From the NCBI RefSeq assembly GCF_012641475.1, contig NZ_JABAIL010000003.1:434001-498000 (forward strand): a stretch of 64,000 nucleotides of DNA, read 5' to 3'. The position numbers and the translations under genes were made by a program. The notes beneath the pieces are model-generated. The model did not search any database. It saw only the letters and a list, made by a program, of their open reading frames with translations, and had not been told where the DNA came from. Below are positions 52,683 to 62,193 of the stretch, one piece after another. Origin of the DNA: Flammeovirga agarivorans. Lineage in GTDB: Bacteria > Bacteroidota > Bacteroidia > Cytophagales > Flammeovirgaceae. Position 1 is the first letter of the stretch. Every line of letters starts with the position of its first letter.

Positions 52683-55085
52683 ATGAAATGTTTTTTACGA
52701 AATATATTACTACTTCTATTTTTTAAACTTACATTATCTATTAACGCATTGGCACAAAACGAGGTGAGTGCTATTTCTGGAGGGCATTGGTCTGATCCTA
52801 CCATTTGGAGTAACCAAAAAGTCCCTACAAAACTAGATAATGTTGACTTAAAAGATTATACGGTATTCTTGATTTTACCTCAAGGAGTGGACACACTTTT
52901 TGTTTGTAACAACTTGAATATTGATCAAGCAGGTAACTTGCTGATTGGTCATGATGAAGAAGCAGAAAAATGGATTGGAATAAATGGTAATATCCACTGT
53001 GATGGTACCATTGCTCAGGGTAGAGGAGAGAGTTCCATGGAATCGGAGTCTTTCCTTCACCCTTACAATAGTAACTTGATCATCAATACCAACTCAGCGA
53101 CTTCTATCACTGGAAAGGGATATATCAATCCAAAAAATTTGGTGTTATCCGGTACTGAATCTTCAACGCTTACTATTGATCATTACAATATGGTGGTTGA
53201 TGGAGATTTCAATATCATCAATACTTCAACACAAGAAGTGGACTTCACTGCATATACATTTTTGAAAGTATACGGCAGCTTAGGAATAAGCGGAGGTAGA
53301 GATCAAAAATGGTTGAATAAAACTCCTATCGTTTTTACTACAGAAGGAGTTATTGTTTGTGAAAACCTTGATCTATATTCTAAAAATGGAAGTATTCAAT
53401 CATCCATCTACATTAAAAATGGAGGTAGTATTTCTACAAAAACCGTTAACCATACCAATGAATGGGTGGAGAGTGGAAACAAAGGTTTTCAACTTAAAAT
53501 TGCAAGAACAGGTTTACTACGTTTGGGTGAGGATGCTTTACACCCAGAAACAATACAGAATGAGGAAGAGTTGTTCCAAGTGTTGAATTATGGTGAAATC
53601 CGTACTCACTTCAAAAATCATATTGAATCTTATGACTCTATGATGGTTCAAATTGAGCCTTATAAGCCAGAAAATTATGAAAATGCTACAGAATACAAAC
53701 ATGTGATTGGAGCATCTCATATTGGTGGTTGGTATAACTTTACTGAAAAACCCTACTTAATTGAAGGGTTGGACATGTTCAAAGAGTTTGGTTCAACAGC
53801 TTTTAAAACATCTCTTACCTGTGGATGGCAAAAGATGCATGCCCATTATCCTTTTAATCATGATTGGCCTAACCAATTCAACACCATGACGGGGTTAGCC
53901 AAATATCATTTGATGGATACGTTGTTTTCTGATGAAGAAATTAAAACCCATGCTGTTTGGGCTAACCCTAATTTTGGAGATTATTACAAAGAAGGTCCTG
54001 ATAAAAACAACGATATCTATGCTCAAGAAGAGGAACAGTTTTTTCAATTAACAGTTCACCTACTTGAAACGTATGGAGATATGGACAAGCGTTTTGTGCT
54101 TCAGAATTGGGAAGGAGATTGGATGTTGAGAGGGTCTACAAGAAATTGGGAGAAAGAACCAGAAACAATACCTGTTGATATTCGATGGAGAGTAGATGGT
54201 ATGGGACGAATGTTCCGTTCAAGAATGAGAGGTGTAGAAAAAGCAAGAGCTTTATATCCTGAGGCGAATGCAGAGGTTCTTTTTAGTGTAGAATTCAATA
54301 AACTTTTCTATAGAAAGGATGGAGAATACACGAATATGATCGAATTAGAAGTTCCGAATTTGATCGAACAAGTGATCCCACAAATGAGATTGGATATTAG
54401 TTCATGGTCATCGTATGATGGGAGATGGTTACAAGAGATTGAAGTTTTTCCTTATGGTTTCTTAAATGGTATTCGAATTGCAGAGTACTTTACAACTTCT
54501 GCCCATTTTGTTAATGAAGGTACACCGGTAATGCTAGGAGAATTTGGCATGAACGAGAATGAACCTTATATCCCAAAACAATACGAAAGAGAAGAATTAC
54601 CAGAAATGTTTTCAGATCTGCTTGGCTTGGTGAAATACACTGGAGTACAACAGGTATACCTTTGGAATTTTTTCAGTTCTGGTGATCAAGCTTTCGAGTT
54701 TGAGAAAGGAGAACAATATGAACTTGATACTTTATACAAGTATTTGGATGGAAAATGGGTAGTAGAGCCAGACCAATCTTATGGTACTGTAGGTGCGTAT
54801 TTGGAAGAGATTTTTAATGAAGATGAGATAAAAGACCCTACTTCAACAGAAGATAATTTTGTAAAAACATCGATTTTTCCAAACCCAGCTGAAGGAGAAA
54901 TATATATCACAAGCGAAGCCTTGATAGAAGAAGTTTTAATCTATTCAACAACAGGAATTCTTTACAATAGGCAAGCTTTAGATAACACCAATAAAATCAA
55001 TGTGAGTCAATTGCCTCCTGGGCATTTTTTAATACGAATTATCACAAACAAAGGTCAATCTACACATCAACTAATTAAGAAATAG
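52683..55085 (+). CDS. T9SS-secreted solenoid-barrel protein, putative glycosidase of the NWEGDW family
   Basis: An 800-aa protein with a signal peptide ending NALAQ. An N-terminal solenoid domain (about 25-325) opens with SGGHWSDPTIWSNQKVPTKL. The barrel (about 335-715) has RFVLQNWEGDWMLRG (Glu477), SVEFNKLF, SSWSSYDGRW, PVMLGEFGMNEN (Glu620) and YLWNFFSSGD. The C-terminus (about 728-800) is a T9SS type A sorting domain (SIFPNPAEGE, GHFLIRI). Spacing between the two conserved glutamates (143 residues) equals that in the 1072-aa paralogue. It should be surface-exposed and produce oligosaccharides for the adjacent SusC/SusD pair. Confidence 0.7.
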   Translation: MKCFLRNILLLLFFKLTLSINALAQNEVSAISGGHWSDPTIWSNQKVPTKLDNVDLKDYTVFLILPQGVDTLFVCNNLNIDQAGNLLIGHDEEAEKWIGINGNIHCDGTIAQGRGESSMESESFLHPYNSNLIINTNSATSITGKGYINPKNLVLSGTESSTLTIDHYNMVVDGDFNIINTSTQEVDFTAYTFLKVYGSLGISGGRDQKWLNKTPIVFTTEGVIVCENLDLYSKNGSIQSSIYIKNGGSISTKTVNHTNEWVESGNKGFQLKIARTGLLRLGEDALHPETIQNEEELFQVLNYGEIRTHFKNHIESYDSMMVQIEPYKPENYENATEYKHVIGASHIGGWYNFTEKPYLIEGLDMFKEFGSTAFKTSLTCGWQKMHAHYPFNHDWPNQFNTMTGLAKYHLMDTLFSDEEIKTHAVWANPNFGDYYKEGPDKNNDIYAQEEEQFFQLTVHLLETYGDMDKRFVLQNWEGDWMLRGSTRNWEKEPETIPVDIRWRVDGMGRMFRSRMRGVEKARALYPEANAEVLFSVEFNKLFYRKDGEYTNMIELEVPNLIEQVIPQMRLDISSWSSYDGRWLQEIEVFPYGFLNGIRIAEYFTTSAHFVNEGTPVMLGEFGMNENEPYIPKQYEREELPEMFSDLLGLVKYTGVQQVYLWNFFSSGDQAFEFEKGEQYELDTLYKYLDGKWVVEPDQSYGTVGAYLEEIFNEDEIKDPTSTEDNFVKTSIFPNPAEGEIYITSEALIEEVLIYSTTGILYNRQALDNTNKINVSQLPPGHFLIRIITNKGQSTHQLIKK

Positions 55086-55097
55086 GACAATATAAAT

Positions 55098-58000
55098 ATG
55101 AAACAATTATTACTTATACTGATTACTTGCCTCGCAGTATCGGCTTTCGCACAAGACCGAACTGTTAAAGGTACAGTATACTCTGATGAGGAAAATCTGC
55201 CACTTCCAGGTGTAAGTGTTGTCATCAAGGATGGAGATACTTCTAGAGGAATGATTACCGATATGGATGGTAGATTTACGATTAAAGTAAAAGAATCTGA
55301 CATCTTGGTCTTCTCTTTTATAGGAATGGAAACTCAAGAAATTGCCGTAAACAATAGATCGGAAATTGAAGTGCGTTTAGGTTATGATGTTGAAGAGCTA
55401 GATGAAGTCGTAGTGAGTTCAGGTTACTTTGATATCAAAAAAGGAGATGTTGTTGGTGCGGTTGGAACAATTGGAAGCGATGAATTAGAACAAACAAGAT
55501 CTGTAAATGTTGAAAACATGATTGCTGGTAGAGTGGCCGGTGTGATTGTATCAGGTAATGGTCAGCCAGGTGGTGGAGTTGGTATCCAGATTCGTGGTAC
55601 GAACTCTATGCAAGGTGGCACTCAACCTTTATATGTAATTGATGGTATTCCGATGGATCCATTGACAGATGCACAAGGAAATGCAGGTAGTGGAGATTCT
55701 CAATCTGCTCTGAACTTTATTAATCCAAGTGATATCGAAAGTATCAATATTCTGAAAGATGCCAATGCAACAGCCATCTATGGAGCAAGAGGTGCCAACG
55801 GTGTAGTTGTAATCACAACGAAAGAAGCAGATGGCGGAAAAAGCTATGACAAACTAACAGCAACAGTAGAATTCGGTATTTCTGAAATCAATAATAAAAT
55901 TGGTGTATTGGACGGTCCTCAATTTGAAGAGTACATGAACCAAAGAGTACTCAACAACTTTTACAAAGTGATCACCAACCCAGCCAGAGAAGGTATGGTG
56001 TTCGATGGAACGCAACCATTAACTCTGGAGAATTTTCCAGAAGTAGCAGAGCTGCCAGGTAGAATGCCTTTCCCTGAAACGACGGGTGTCAATACCGATT
56101 GGCAGGATATTACTTACCAACAGGCGATCACTCAGAATTATAACTTAGCCTACAGAGGGGGGAATAAGAAAGGGAACATGTCTTTAAGCTTCGGCCTAAC
56201 GGATAATCAAGGGGTGATCATTAACTCTGATTATACAAGAGCTACCCTAAACATGAACATCAATAGACAAACTTTTGATGGGAAAGTGACCTTGAATTCT
56301 AGAACCAATGGATCTTATGGTACAGGTAGAGCAACATCTGCAGGTAACGGTGAAATGTTTAATGAGAAAGGCATTGTAACGAATACTTTAACCTTCCAAC
56401 CCATTTATGAAGTATTAAATGATGGTCAATCGGATGATATTTATGCTCCATTAAACGAAGGATACTTATTATCGAACCCGTATACAATGGCAACTCAAGT
56501 ACAGGATATTAAAGATGCTTATACATTTAACCAAGCATTTACGTTATCAACCAACTTTACGGATAACTTAAGTGCTACTGCAAAAGGTGCAGTGAACGTT
56601 CAAAGTAGCTATAGAAACTCTTACTATCCTTCATCTACTTCAAGAGGTAGAAGAAACAATGGTGAAGCGGCTAGATCTTCTCTTTTGAATACAAAGTTAT
56701 ACGGTGAGTTAAACTTACGTTACCAAAAATCATGGGGCGACCACAACTTGGACTTTATCGGATTGGGTACTATTGAAAAAAGAACAGTTCAATCTGAGTT
56801 CCAAAGAGCATTAGGTTTCCCTACAGATGCAACAGGATATTATACTTTTGAAAATGCAACAGATGTATTAGTTCCTATCAATAATTATTTTACGACAGAC
56901 TTAGTATCTGGTTTATTTAGAGCAGCCTATAATTTTAGACATAAATATTATGTAGATGTAAATGCTAGAATTGATGCTTCATCGAAATTTGCCGAAAACA
57001 ATAAGAGTGCAATTTTCCCTTCTGCGGCAGTAGCATGGGCTATCTCAGAAGAAAACTTTTTAAAGTCATCTGAGAAAATCAATAATTTGAAATTGAGAGC
57101 ATCTTATGGTAAGACAGGTAACAATGCCATTAATGCTTACCAATCGATGGCTTTAATGGAACCGGTGAGATACAATTATGATGGATCGGTAGCGGTAGGT
57201 TATATAGAAACCAATTTGGCAAATGATAACCTAACTTGGGAAACGACAGATCAGTTTAACGTAGGTCTTGATATCGGATTGTTCAGAAATCGCTTAACAG
57301 CTTCTGCAGATGTTTACTACAAGAAAACATACGACTTACTTCAGAAAGTGAATTTACCAGCCTCAAATGGTTTTGTATCCAAAATCGATAATTTTGGTGA
57401 GGTAGAAAACAGAGGTATTGAAGTTACAATGGGTTATGATATCATCAAAAAGAAAAACTTCAACTGGAATGTAACAGGTACTTTTGCCTTGAATAGAAAT
57501 ATGCTTGTTTCATTGAACAACAATATTGATTACCAATTAGGGCCATCAGTAGGACCGGATAGAGTATATCCAAATATCTTTATGGAAGGTCAACCTTTGG
57601 GTATTTTCTGGGGTGCTGAAACAGATGGAATATACAAAGATTGGGATGAAGCCAATGCAAGTGGTATTGTTGGAGCTGCTCCAGGTGAGATTAAATATGT
57701 AAACCACCATGTAGAATACGATGCAGATGGGAATCCACTACCTAACCAACAAATTAATTTTGATGATTATGTGAAAATTGGTGACCCGAACCCTGATTTT
57801 GTGTTCTCATTAAGCAGTGCATTTAAATACAAAAACTGGGATGTGAGTTTCTTAATCACAGGCCAAAAAGGTGGAGATATTCTTTGGGTAGAGTCTTGGC
57901 CATTGGTAAATATGAGTAAGACTACAAATGTTTCTGAAGAGGCTTACAACAATTCATGGAAAGCACCAATCGATTACAATTACGAAACTGGCGAGGTGGT

Positions 58001-58331
58001 TTATAATCCATCTACAGGTAATATAGACAACCCTGAACATCCTGCACCAATGACAGTTACAGGGCAGAGAGCTATCAGTTCGGACCGTCAGATTTATGAT
58101 GCTTCTTATTTAAGATTGAAAAATGTAAACTTAGGGTATACGTTCCGTTTCAGAAGTAAACGATCAATGAGACTGTATGCATCAGGTCATAATTTATTTA
58201 CACTTACGAACTATCCTGGATACGATCCTGAGGTAACCACATACAGTCAGAATCCTCAAAGAAGAGGTATCGACTTTGGTTCTTACCCTGGTGTGAAAAC
58301 GTATATCATGGGCATTAAATTCAATTACTAA
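55098..58331 (+). CDS. SusC-family TonB-dependent outer-membrane transporter
   Basis: A 1077-aa SusC-like transporter. After a signal peptide ending SAFAQ comes a carboxypeptidase-regulatory-like domain (about 22-105, GTVYSDEENLPLPGVSVVIK), the region ELDEVVVSSGY marking the TonB-box/plug border, and a plug with IQIRGTNSMQGGTQPLYVID and NPSDIESINILKDANATAIY. The beta-barrel ends in GIKFNY with a terminal aromatic residue, as needed for outer-membrane insertion. It imports oligosaccharides with energy from TonB. It pairs with the SusD gene seven bases downstream. Confidence 0.95.
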   Translation: MKQLLLILITCLAVSAFAQDRTVKGTVYSDEENLPLPGVSVVIKDGDTSRGMITDMDGRFTIKVKESDILVFSFIGMETQEIAVNNRSEIEVRLGYDVEELDEVVVSSGYFDIKKGDVVGAVGTIGSDELEQTRSVNVENMIAGRVAGVIVSGNGQPGGGVGIQIRGTNSMQGGTQPLYVIDGIPMDPLTDAQGNAGSGDSQSALNFINPSDIESINILKDANATAIYGARGANGVVVITTKEADGGKSYDKLTATVEFGISEINNKIGVLDGPQFEEYMNQRVLNNFYKVITNPAREGMVFDGTQPLTLENFPEVAELPGRMPFPETTGVNTDWQDITYQQAITQNYNLAYRGGNKKGNMSLSFGLTDNQGVIINSDYTRATLNMNINRQTFDGKVTLNSRTNGSYGTGRATSAGNGEMFNEKGIVTNTLTFQPIYEVLNDGQSDDIYAPLNEGYLLSNPYTMATQVQDIKDAYTFNQAFTLSTNFTDNLSATAKGAVNVQSSYRNSYYPSSTSRGRRNNGEAARSSLLNTKLYGELNLRYQKSWGDHNLDFIGLGTIEKRTVQSEFQRALGFPTDATGYYTFENATDVLVPINNYFTTDLVSGLFRAAYNFRHKYYVDVNARIDASSKFAENNKSAIFPSAAVAWAISEENFLKSSEKINNLKLRASYGKTGNNAINAYQSMALMEPVRYNYDGSVAVGYIETNLANDNLTWETTDQFNVGLDIGLFRNRLTASADVYYKKTYDLLQKVNLPASNGFVSKIDNFGEVENRGIEVTMGYDIIKKKNFNWNVTGTFALNRNMLVSLNNNIDYQLGPSVGPDRVYPNIFMEGQPLGIFWGAETDGIYKDWDEANASGIVGAAPGEIKYVNHHVEYDADGNPLPNQQINFDDYVKIGDPNPDFVFSLSSAFKYKNWDVSFLITGQKGGDILWVESWPLVNMSKTTNVSEEAYNNSWKAPIDYNYETGEVVYNPSTGNIDNPEHPAPMTVTGQRAISSDRQIYDASYLRLKNVNLGYTFRFRSKRSMRLYASGHNLFTLTNYPGYDPEVTTYSQNPQRRGIDFGSYPGVKTYIMGIKFNY

Positions 58332-58338
58332 CACATAG

Positions 58339-59928
58339 ATGAAATTTAAAATGAAAAAATCAGTAATCATATTGCTTGTTTTAGTAGGTCTTATTTCATC
58401 ATGTAGCCTACTTAAAGAAGAACCAAAAGTTCAAATCACGACAGATGACTTTTATAAAACGGAAGCAGATGCTATAGCCGCAATCAACGGAGCCTATGCT
58501 TCAATGAAACAGACGAACGCTTATTATAGACAGCTGTATATCTCTAATATGTATGCTTCTTCTGATCAAGGAACAAGTAGTTTCAAACATACAGACTATT
58601 ACAACGGTATATTATCGTCTACTCACTCTACCTTAACGGATGCTTGGAATGCCATTTATACTTCCATTAAAGATGCGAATAATGTAATTGCTAGAGTTCC
58701 GGCTATAGAAATGAATGATGCACTTAAGAATAGAATTATTGGTGAGGCCAGATTCTTAAGAGGATTACATTATTTCAACTTGGTAAGAAGCTTTGGAGAG
58801 GTGCCATTGAGAACAACTCCGGCAGAACAAGGGGAGGATGAGATAGGCTTACCTACTTCTACAGTGGACGTGGTGTACCGACAAATCATCAGTGATCTAA
58901 AGTTTGCTTCAGAAAACTGTTGGGGCTTAGAAGAGACTGTTGAAGGGAAAGTCAATGAAATAGGAAGAGTAACCAATGCGGCAGCTGAAGGCTTATTGGC
59001 TAAAGTGTATCTTCATATGGCGTCATCTACAAGAAATGCATTAATCGGAAATGAAGGTTTAAAAATATACGAATCAATAGGAAGCAACTATGGTCAATAT
59101 TATGACTCTGCTTATGTATATGCTGATAAAGCATTAAATCGACCTAAATATGCGTTGGTAACTAACGCTAATGATTATCAATTTATTTTCCATTCTACGA
59201 ATGGTAACAACAGGGAGATGCTTTTTGAGATTCAGAATGCACCGGTCTCTGGGCAAGGATCAGCGATAACTAACTTATTTACTCCTCAAGGTTCTGGCTT
59301 AAGTGCTGGAACTTGGGGGGGAACTAACAGTATCAAATCCGGATTTATCAACAAAAATATTGACAAGACAGATCAAAGATACTTGTTATCTATTATCCAA
59401 GAATATACAGCGAATGGCAGAACCTATGTGATCAATGCAGGTAAGGCAGGTTACGATATCTATGAAGGAGAAGAAAGAGTAGGTGTACTTTATCAGGTTT
59501 ATACTTCTAAATATGTAGATAGAGAAGCGACTTCGGATGCAACGGCTCAACAGAATTGGCATGTATTGCGTTTGGCAGATGTGCATCTGATCAGAGCAGA
59601 GGCGGCTGCCGAAAAATTGAAAGATCCATCAATGGCAGAGTATGATATCAATATCTTAAGAGAGCGAGTAGAGATGGATGAATTCTTCCAAGGAAGTGGT
59701 ATGTCAATGAATGACTTCAGAACTTTTATCATGAGAGAAAGGGGAGTTGAATTAATGGCAGAAGGTAACCGTTGGTTCGATTTAACTAGAATGGGCATGT
59801 TAGAGGAACTAGTGAAATCGGCCTTCGATCCTAATAACCAAGGTTTAATTCAAGGTGTCCGAGGACCAGAAGACTATCAATGGCCTATTCCTGAAACAGA
59901 AAAAGCAGCCAACGAAAATATTAATTAA
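58339..59928 (+). CDS. SusD-family nutrient-binding lipoprotein
   Basis: A 529-aa (or 525-aa from a second ATG at 58351, which fits the signal peptide better) surface lipoprotein with lipobox LISSC. It has SusD/RagB features: an early TTDDFYKTEADAIAAINGAY helix, RFLRGLHYFNLVRSFGEVPL, and the C-terminal block LADVHLIRAEAAA...RERGVELMAEGNRWFDLTR, which is diagnostic. It binds oligosaccharide and acts as a lid on the SusC barrel. It is co-transcribed with SusC. Confidence 0.95.
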   Translation: MKFKMKKSVIILLVLVGLISSCSLLKEEPKVQITTDDFYKTEADAIAAINGAYASMKQTNAYYRQLYISNMYASSDQGTSSFKHTDYYNGILSSTHSTLTDAWNAIYTSIKDANNVIARVPAIEMNDALKNRIIGEARFLRGLHYFNLVRSFGEVPLRTTPAEQGEDEIGLPTSTVDVVYRQIISDLKFASENCWGLEETVEGKVNEIGRVTNAAAEGLLAKVYLHMASSTRNALIGNEGLKIYESIGSNYGQYYDSAYVYADKALNRPKYALVTNANDYQFIFHSTNGNNREMLFEIQNAPVSGQGSAITNLFTPQGSGLSAGTWGGTNSIKSGFINKNIDKTDQRYLLSIIQEYTANGRTYVINAGKAGYDIYEGEERVGVLYQVYTSKYVDREATSDATAQQNWHVLRLADVHLIRAEAAAEKLKDPSMAEYDINILRERVEMDEFFQGSGMSMNDFRTFIMRERGVELMAEGNRWFDLTRMGMLEELVKSAFDPNNQGLIQGVRGPEDYQWPIPETEKAANENIN

Positions 59929-59940
59929 AGTAACAAATAA

Positions 59941-59985
59941 AGAGTAAGTAGATAGAGTGGTTAACATTTTACTACTTACTCTTCT
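59941..59985 (+). promoter_or_regulatory. Intra-operon stem-loop between SusD and sulfatase genes
   Basis: AGAGTAAGTAG (59941-59951) pairs perfectly with CTACTTACTCT (59972-59982). The T run is weak. It could attenuate or stabilise the mRNA at the SusD/sulfatase junction. Confidence 0.55.
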
Positions 59986-60013
59986 TGATCAAAAAGATAT
60001 TACTAGCAACATC

Positions 60014-61864
60014 ATGAGAAGACTACATATTTTATTTTTAGCCTGTTTATTAGTCCCTATCATGGGAGCACAGGCACAAAAAAAGAAGAAAAATAAAAAG
60101 CCGAATGTATTGTTTATCATTTCAGATCAACATAAACAGACATTTTCAGGTGCTTACGGTCACGACATTATCAAAACTCCCAACATTGATGCATTAGCAA
60201 AAAACGGGGTAACTTTCGAAAATGCCTATGCTCCGGCTCCAGTTTGTGCACCCACAAGAGCAGCAATTGTTACAGGAATGTATCCTTATGCGAATGGAGC
60301 TATCTACCATAAAGCACCGGTTATTAATGCCAACGGTAAAGAGGTAAGAAAGGGATCAGGATTTTTGAGATCCACAGGCTATCATGATGATATTAAAACA
60401 ATTGCTGAGGTTTTTAAGAAAGATGGATATATCACAGCATCACCAGGTAAGATGCATGTTCATGGTGAGCTACAAAAAAATGTAGACCCAGCACATCCAG
60501 AAAGAAACGATATGGGTTGGGATGTAGTCAATACAAGATATTATACTCACTTTCCTGGTGGCCATTATGAAGATGAAGTAGGAAAAGATGCCTACCATAG
60601 ATACCGTCAGATCTTAGAATACAAGAAATATGGCGGAAGCCAAGACCTTAATCCACAGTTAAAGCCTTCATTGGTAGAAGATCATGAAGATAACTTCGAT
60701 ATGGTCGTAGCACGAAAAGCTGTAGAGTTTATTGACGAGAGAGGAAAAGACGACGAAAGTTTCTTCTTACATGTAGGTTTCGAAAAGCCTCACCTTCCGC
60801 TGACTACTCTACAAGAATATTATGATTTATACGATCAAAACGATTTTGAATTTCCTGAAACTGTAAACGATTGGTATAAATCAGGGAAATATCCTTGGGT
60901 GCAAAATTGGGTACACCACGGTCTTCCAAAGAACAAACCAGAACAAGCAAAAAGAGTGATGGCTGCTTATGCGGCATGTATCACAGAAATGGATGAGATG
61001 ATTGGTCGTATTGTCACTGCTTTAGAAAAGAATGGTTTAGCAGATAATACAATTATCATTTATACTTCTGATCATGGTGAGCACATGTGGGAACATGGAT
61101 TAAGAGGAAAACATAATATGTACGATGCGGCGATTAAAGTACCATTTATTCTTTCTTATCCAAAAGCATTGCCTCAAGGAACTAGAAACGAAACATTGGT
61201 TAGTTTAGTAGACGTGATGCCTACTGTTGCTGAATTAATTGGTGCAGATGTTCCTGAAGAAGTTCAAGGAGTTTCATTAGTATCCACTTCAAAAAATGGA
61301 AAAACAATAAAAGACAGAACAGTATTCGCAGAGTATAGAGCAGGCGATTACAAAGCATTTCCAAAGCAAAAAGATTTGCCATCAAGAATGATGAGAAAAG
61401 GAAATATGAAATACATCTATACGCACGGGGTAATCGATCAGTTATATGATGTTGAGAAAGATCCTAATGAAAGAGAAAACTTAGCATTAAATCCAGCATA
61501 CCAATCTTTATTGGAAGAAATGAAATTCCAAACACTGGTAGAATGGAGATTTGATAAGTATTCTGAAATGAAAGTTGACCGTAAAGGAAATACTTTACAA
61601 TGGGATGCTTGTGATTATACAGAAGATTACACCATTTTCTATGCAAAAAATAACAATCCTTTAGAAGCAAAAGTGATCAAGAAAGACTTAGCGGATTTGT
61701 CTTTCGAAGTAGAACAAAAAGGCTACTATTGGGTGATGGCTCAGCCAAAACTAACAAGAACGACTCCTCATTATGGAGAAAAAGTTCCGGTTTGGATTGC
61801 AGCACATACTTTTGATTTACCAATCTCTAATGCAGTTGAGGTAAAGAAAAATTTATCAAAATAG
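60014..61864 (+). CDS. S1-family sulfatase, secreted
   Basis: The start at 60014 (signal peptide MRRLHILFLACLLVPIMG, ending AQAQ) is preferred over 59957, giving 616 aa. The formylglycine site is CAPTR (Cys78), a less usual form with Thr where most S1 enzymes have Ser. Metal ligands are in LFIISDQHK, with GKMHVHGE in place of the GKWHxG block and TSDHGEHMWEHGLRGKH later. A C-terminal extension after ENLALNPAY carries an EYT...YAKNN segment and a small beta-rich domain. It is the last gene of the operon and probably removes sulfate from imported or surface-bound oligosaccharides. Confidence 0.88.
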   Translation: MRRLHILFLACLLVPIMGAQAQKKKKNKKPNVLFIISDQHKQTFSGAYGHDIIKTPNIDALAKNGVTFENAYAPAPVCAPTRAAIVTGMYPYANGAIYHKAPVINANGKEVRKGSGFLRSTGYHDDIKTIAEVFKKDGYITASPGKMHVHGELQKNVDPAHPERNDMGWDVVNTRYYTHFPGGHYEDEVGKDAYHRYRQILEYKKYGGSQDLNPQLKPSLVEDHEDNFDMVVARKAVEFIDERGKDDESFFLHVGFEKPHLPLTTLQEYYDLYDQNDFEFPETVNDWYKSGKYPWVQNWVHHGLPKNKPEQAKRVMAAYAACITEMDEMIGRIVTALEKNGLADNTIIIYTSDHGEHMWEHGLRGKHNMYDAAIKVPFILSYPKALPQGTRNETLVSLVDVMPTVAELIGADVPEEVQGVSLVSTSKNGKTIKDRTVFAEYRAGDYKAFPKQKDLPSRMMRKGNMKYIYTHGVIDQLYDVEKDPNERENLALNPAYQSLLEEMKFQTLVEWRFDKYSEMKVDRKGNTLQWDACDYTEDYTIFYAKNNNPLEAKVIKKDLADLSFEVEQKGYYWVMAQPKLTRTTPHYGEKVPVWIAAHTFDLPISNAVEVKKNLSK

Positions 61865-61915
61865 AGATAATACTAAGGATTGACCGAAAAAATCTAAGTA
61901 AATATTTATAAATTG

Positions 61916-61945
61916 AGGCTTGATAGAAATATCAAGCCTTTTTTG
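61916..61945 (+). terminator. Terminator of the SusCD operon
   Basis: AGGCTTGAT (61916-61924) pairs with ATCAAGCCT (61931-61939), followed by T's. Confidence 0.88.
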
Positions 61946-62193
61946 TAATTATATCCATGTAAAATCTGTTATACTTATAAATAAACCGTTTTAGGCTTCC
62001 TGTGATATATCTCAAATTGAATATCACTTTTTTGAAACCTTTTGATAACTGTTCAAAACATTACGAATACGTCTTTATATAGGCCTATGGTCAGTTTTTT
62101 AAGCATTATGACCAAATCGCCTACCTACAAAAAATAAATAGATATCTACTTTTATAGTGTAAAAATCACACAACAAAACTAACAGTAGAAGAA
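61946..62193 (+). promoter_or_regulatory. Upstream region of the beta-helix gene
   Basis: It contains TTCAAAACATTACGA (62052-62066), also present at 12483-12497, the inverted pair TGGTCA/TGACCA (62088-62093 / 62109-62114) and TGACCAAATCGCC (62109-62121). These are candidate regulatory elements shared with other glycan genes. Confidence 0.45.
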
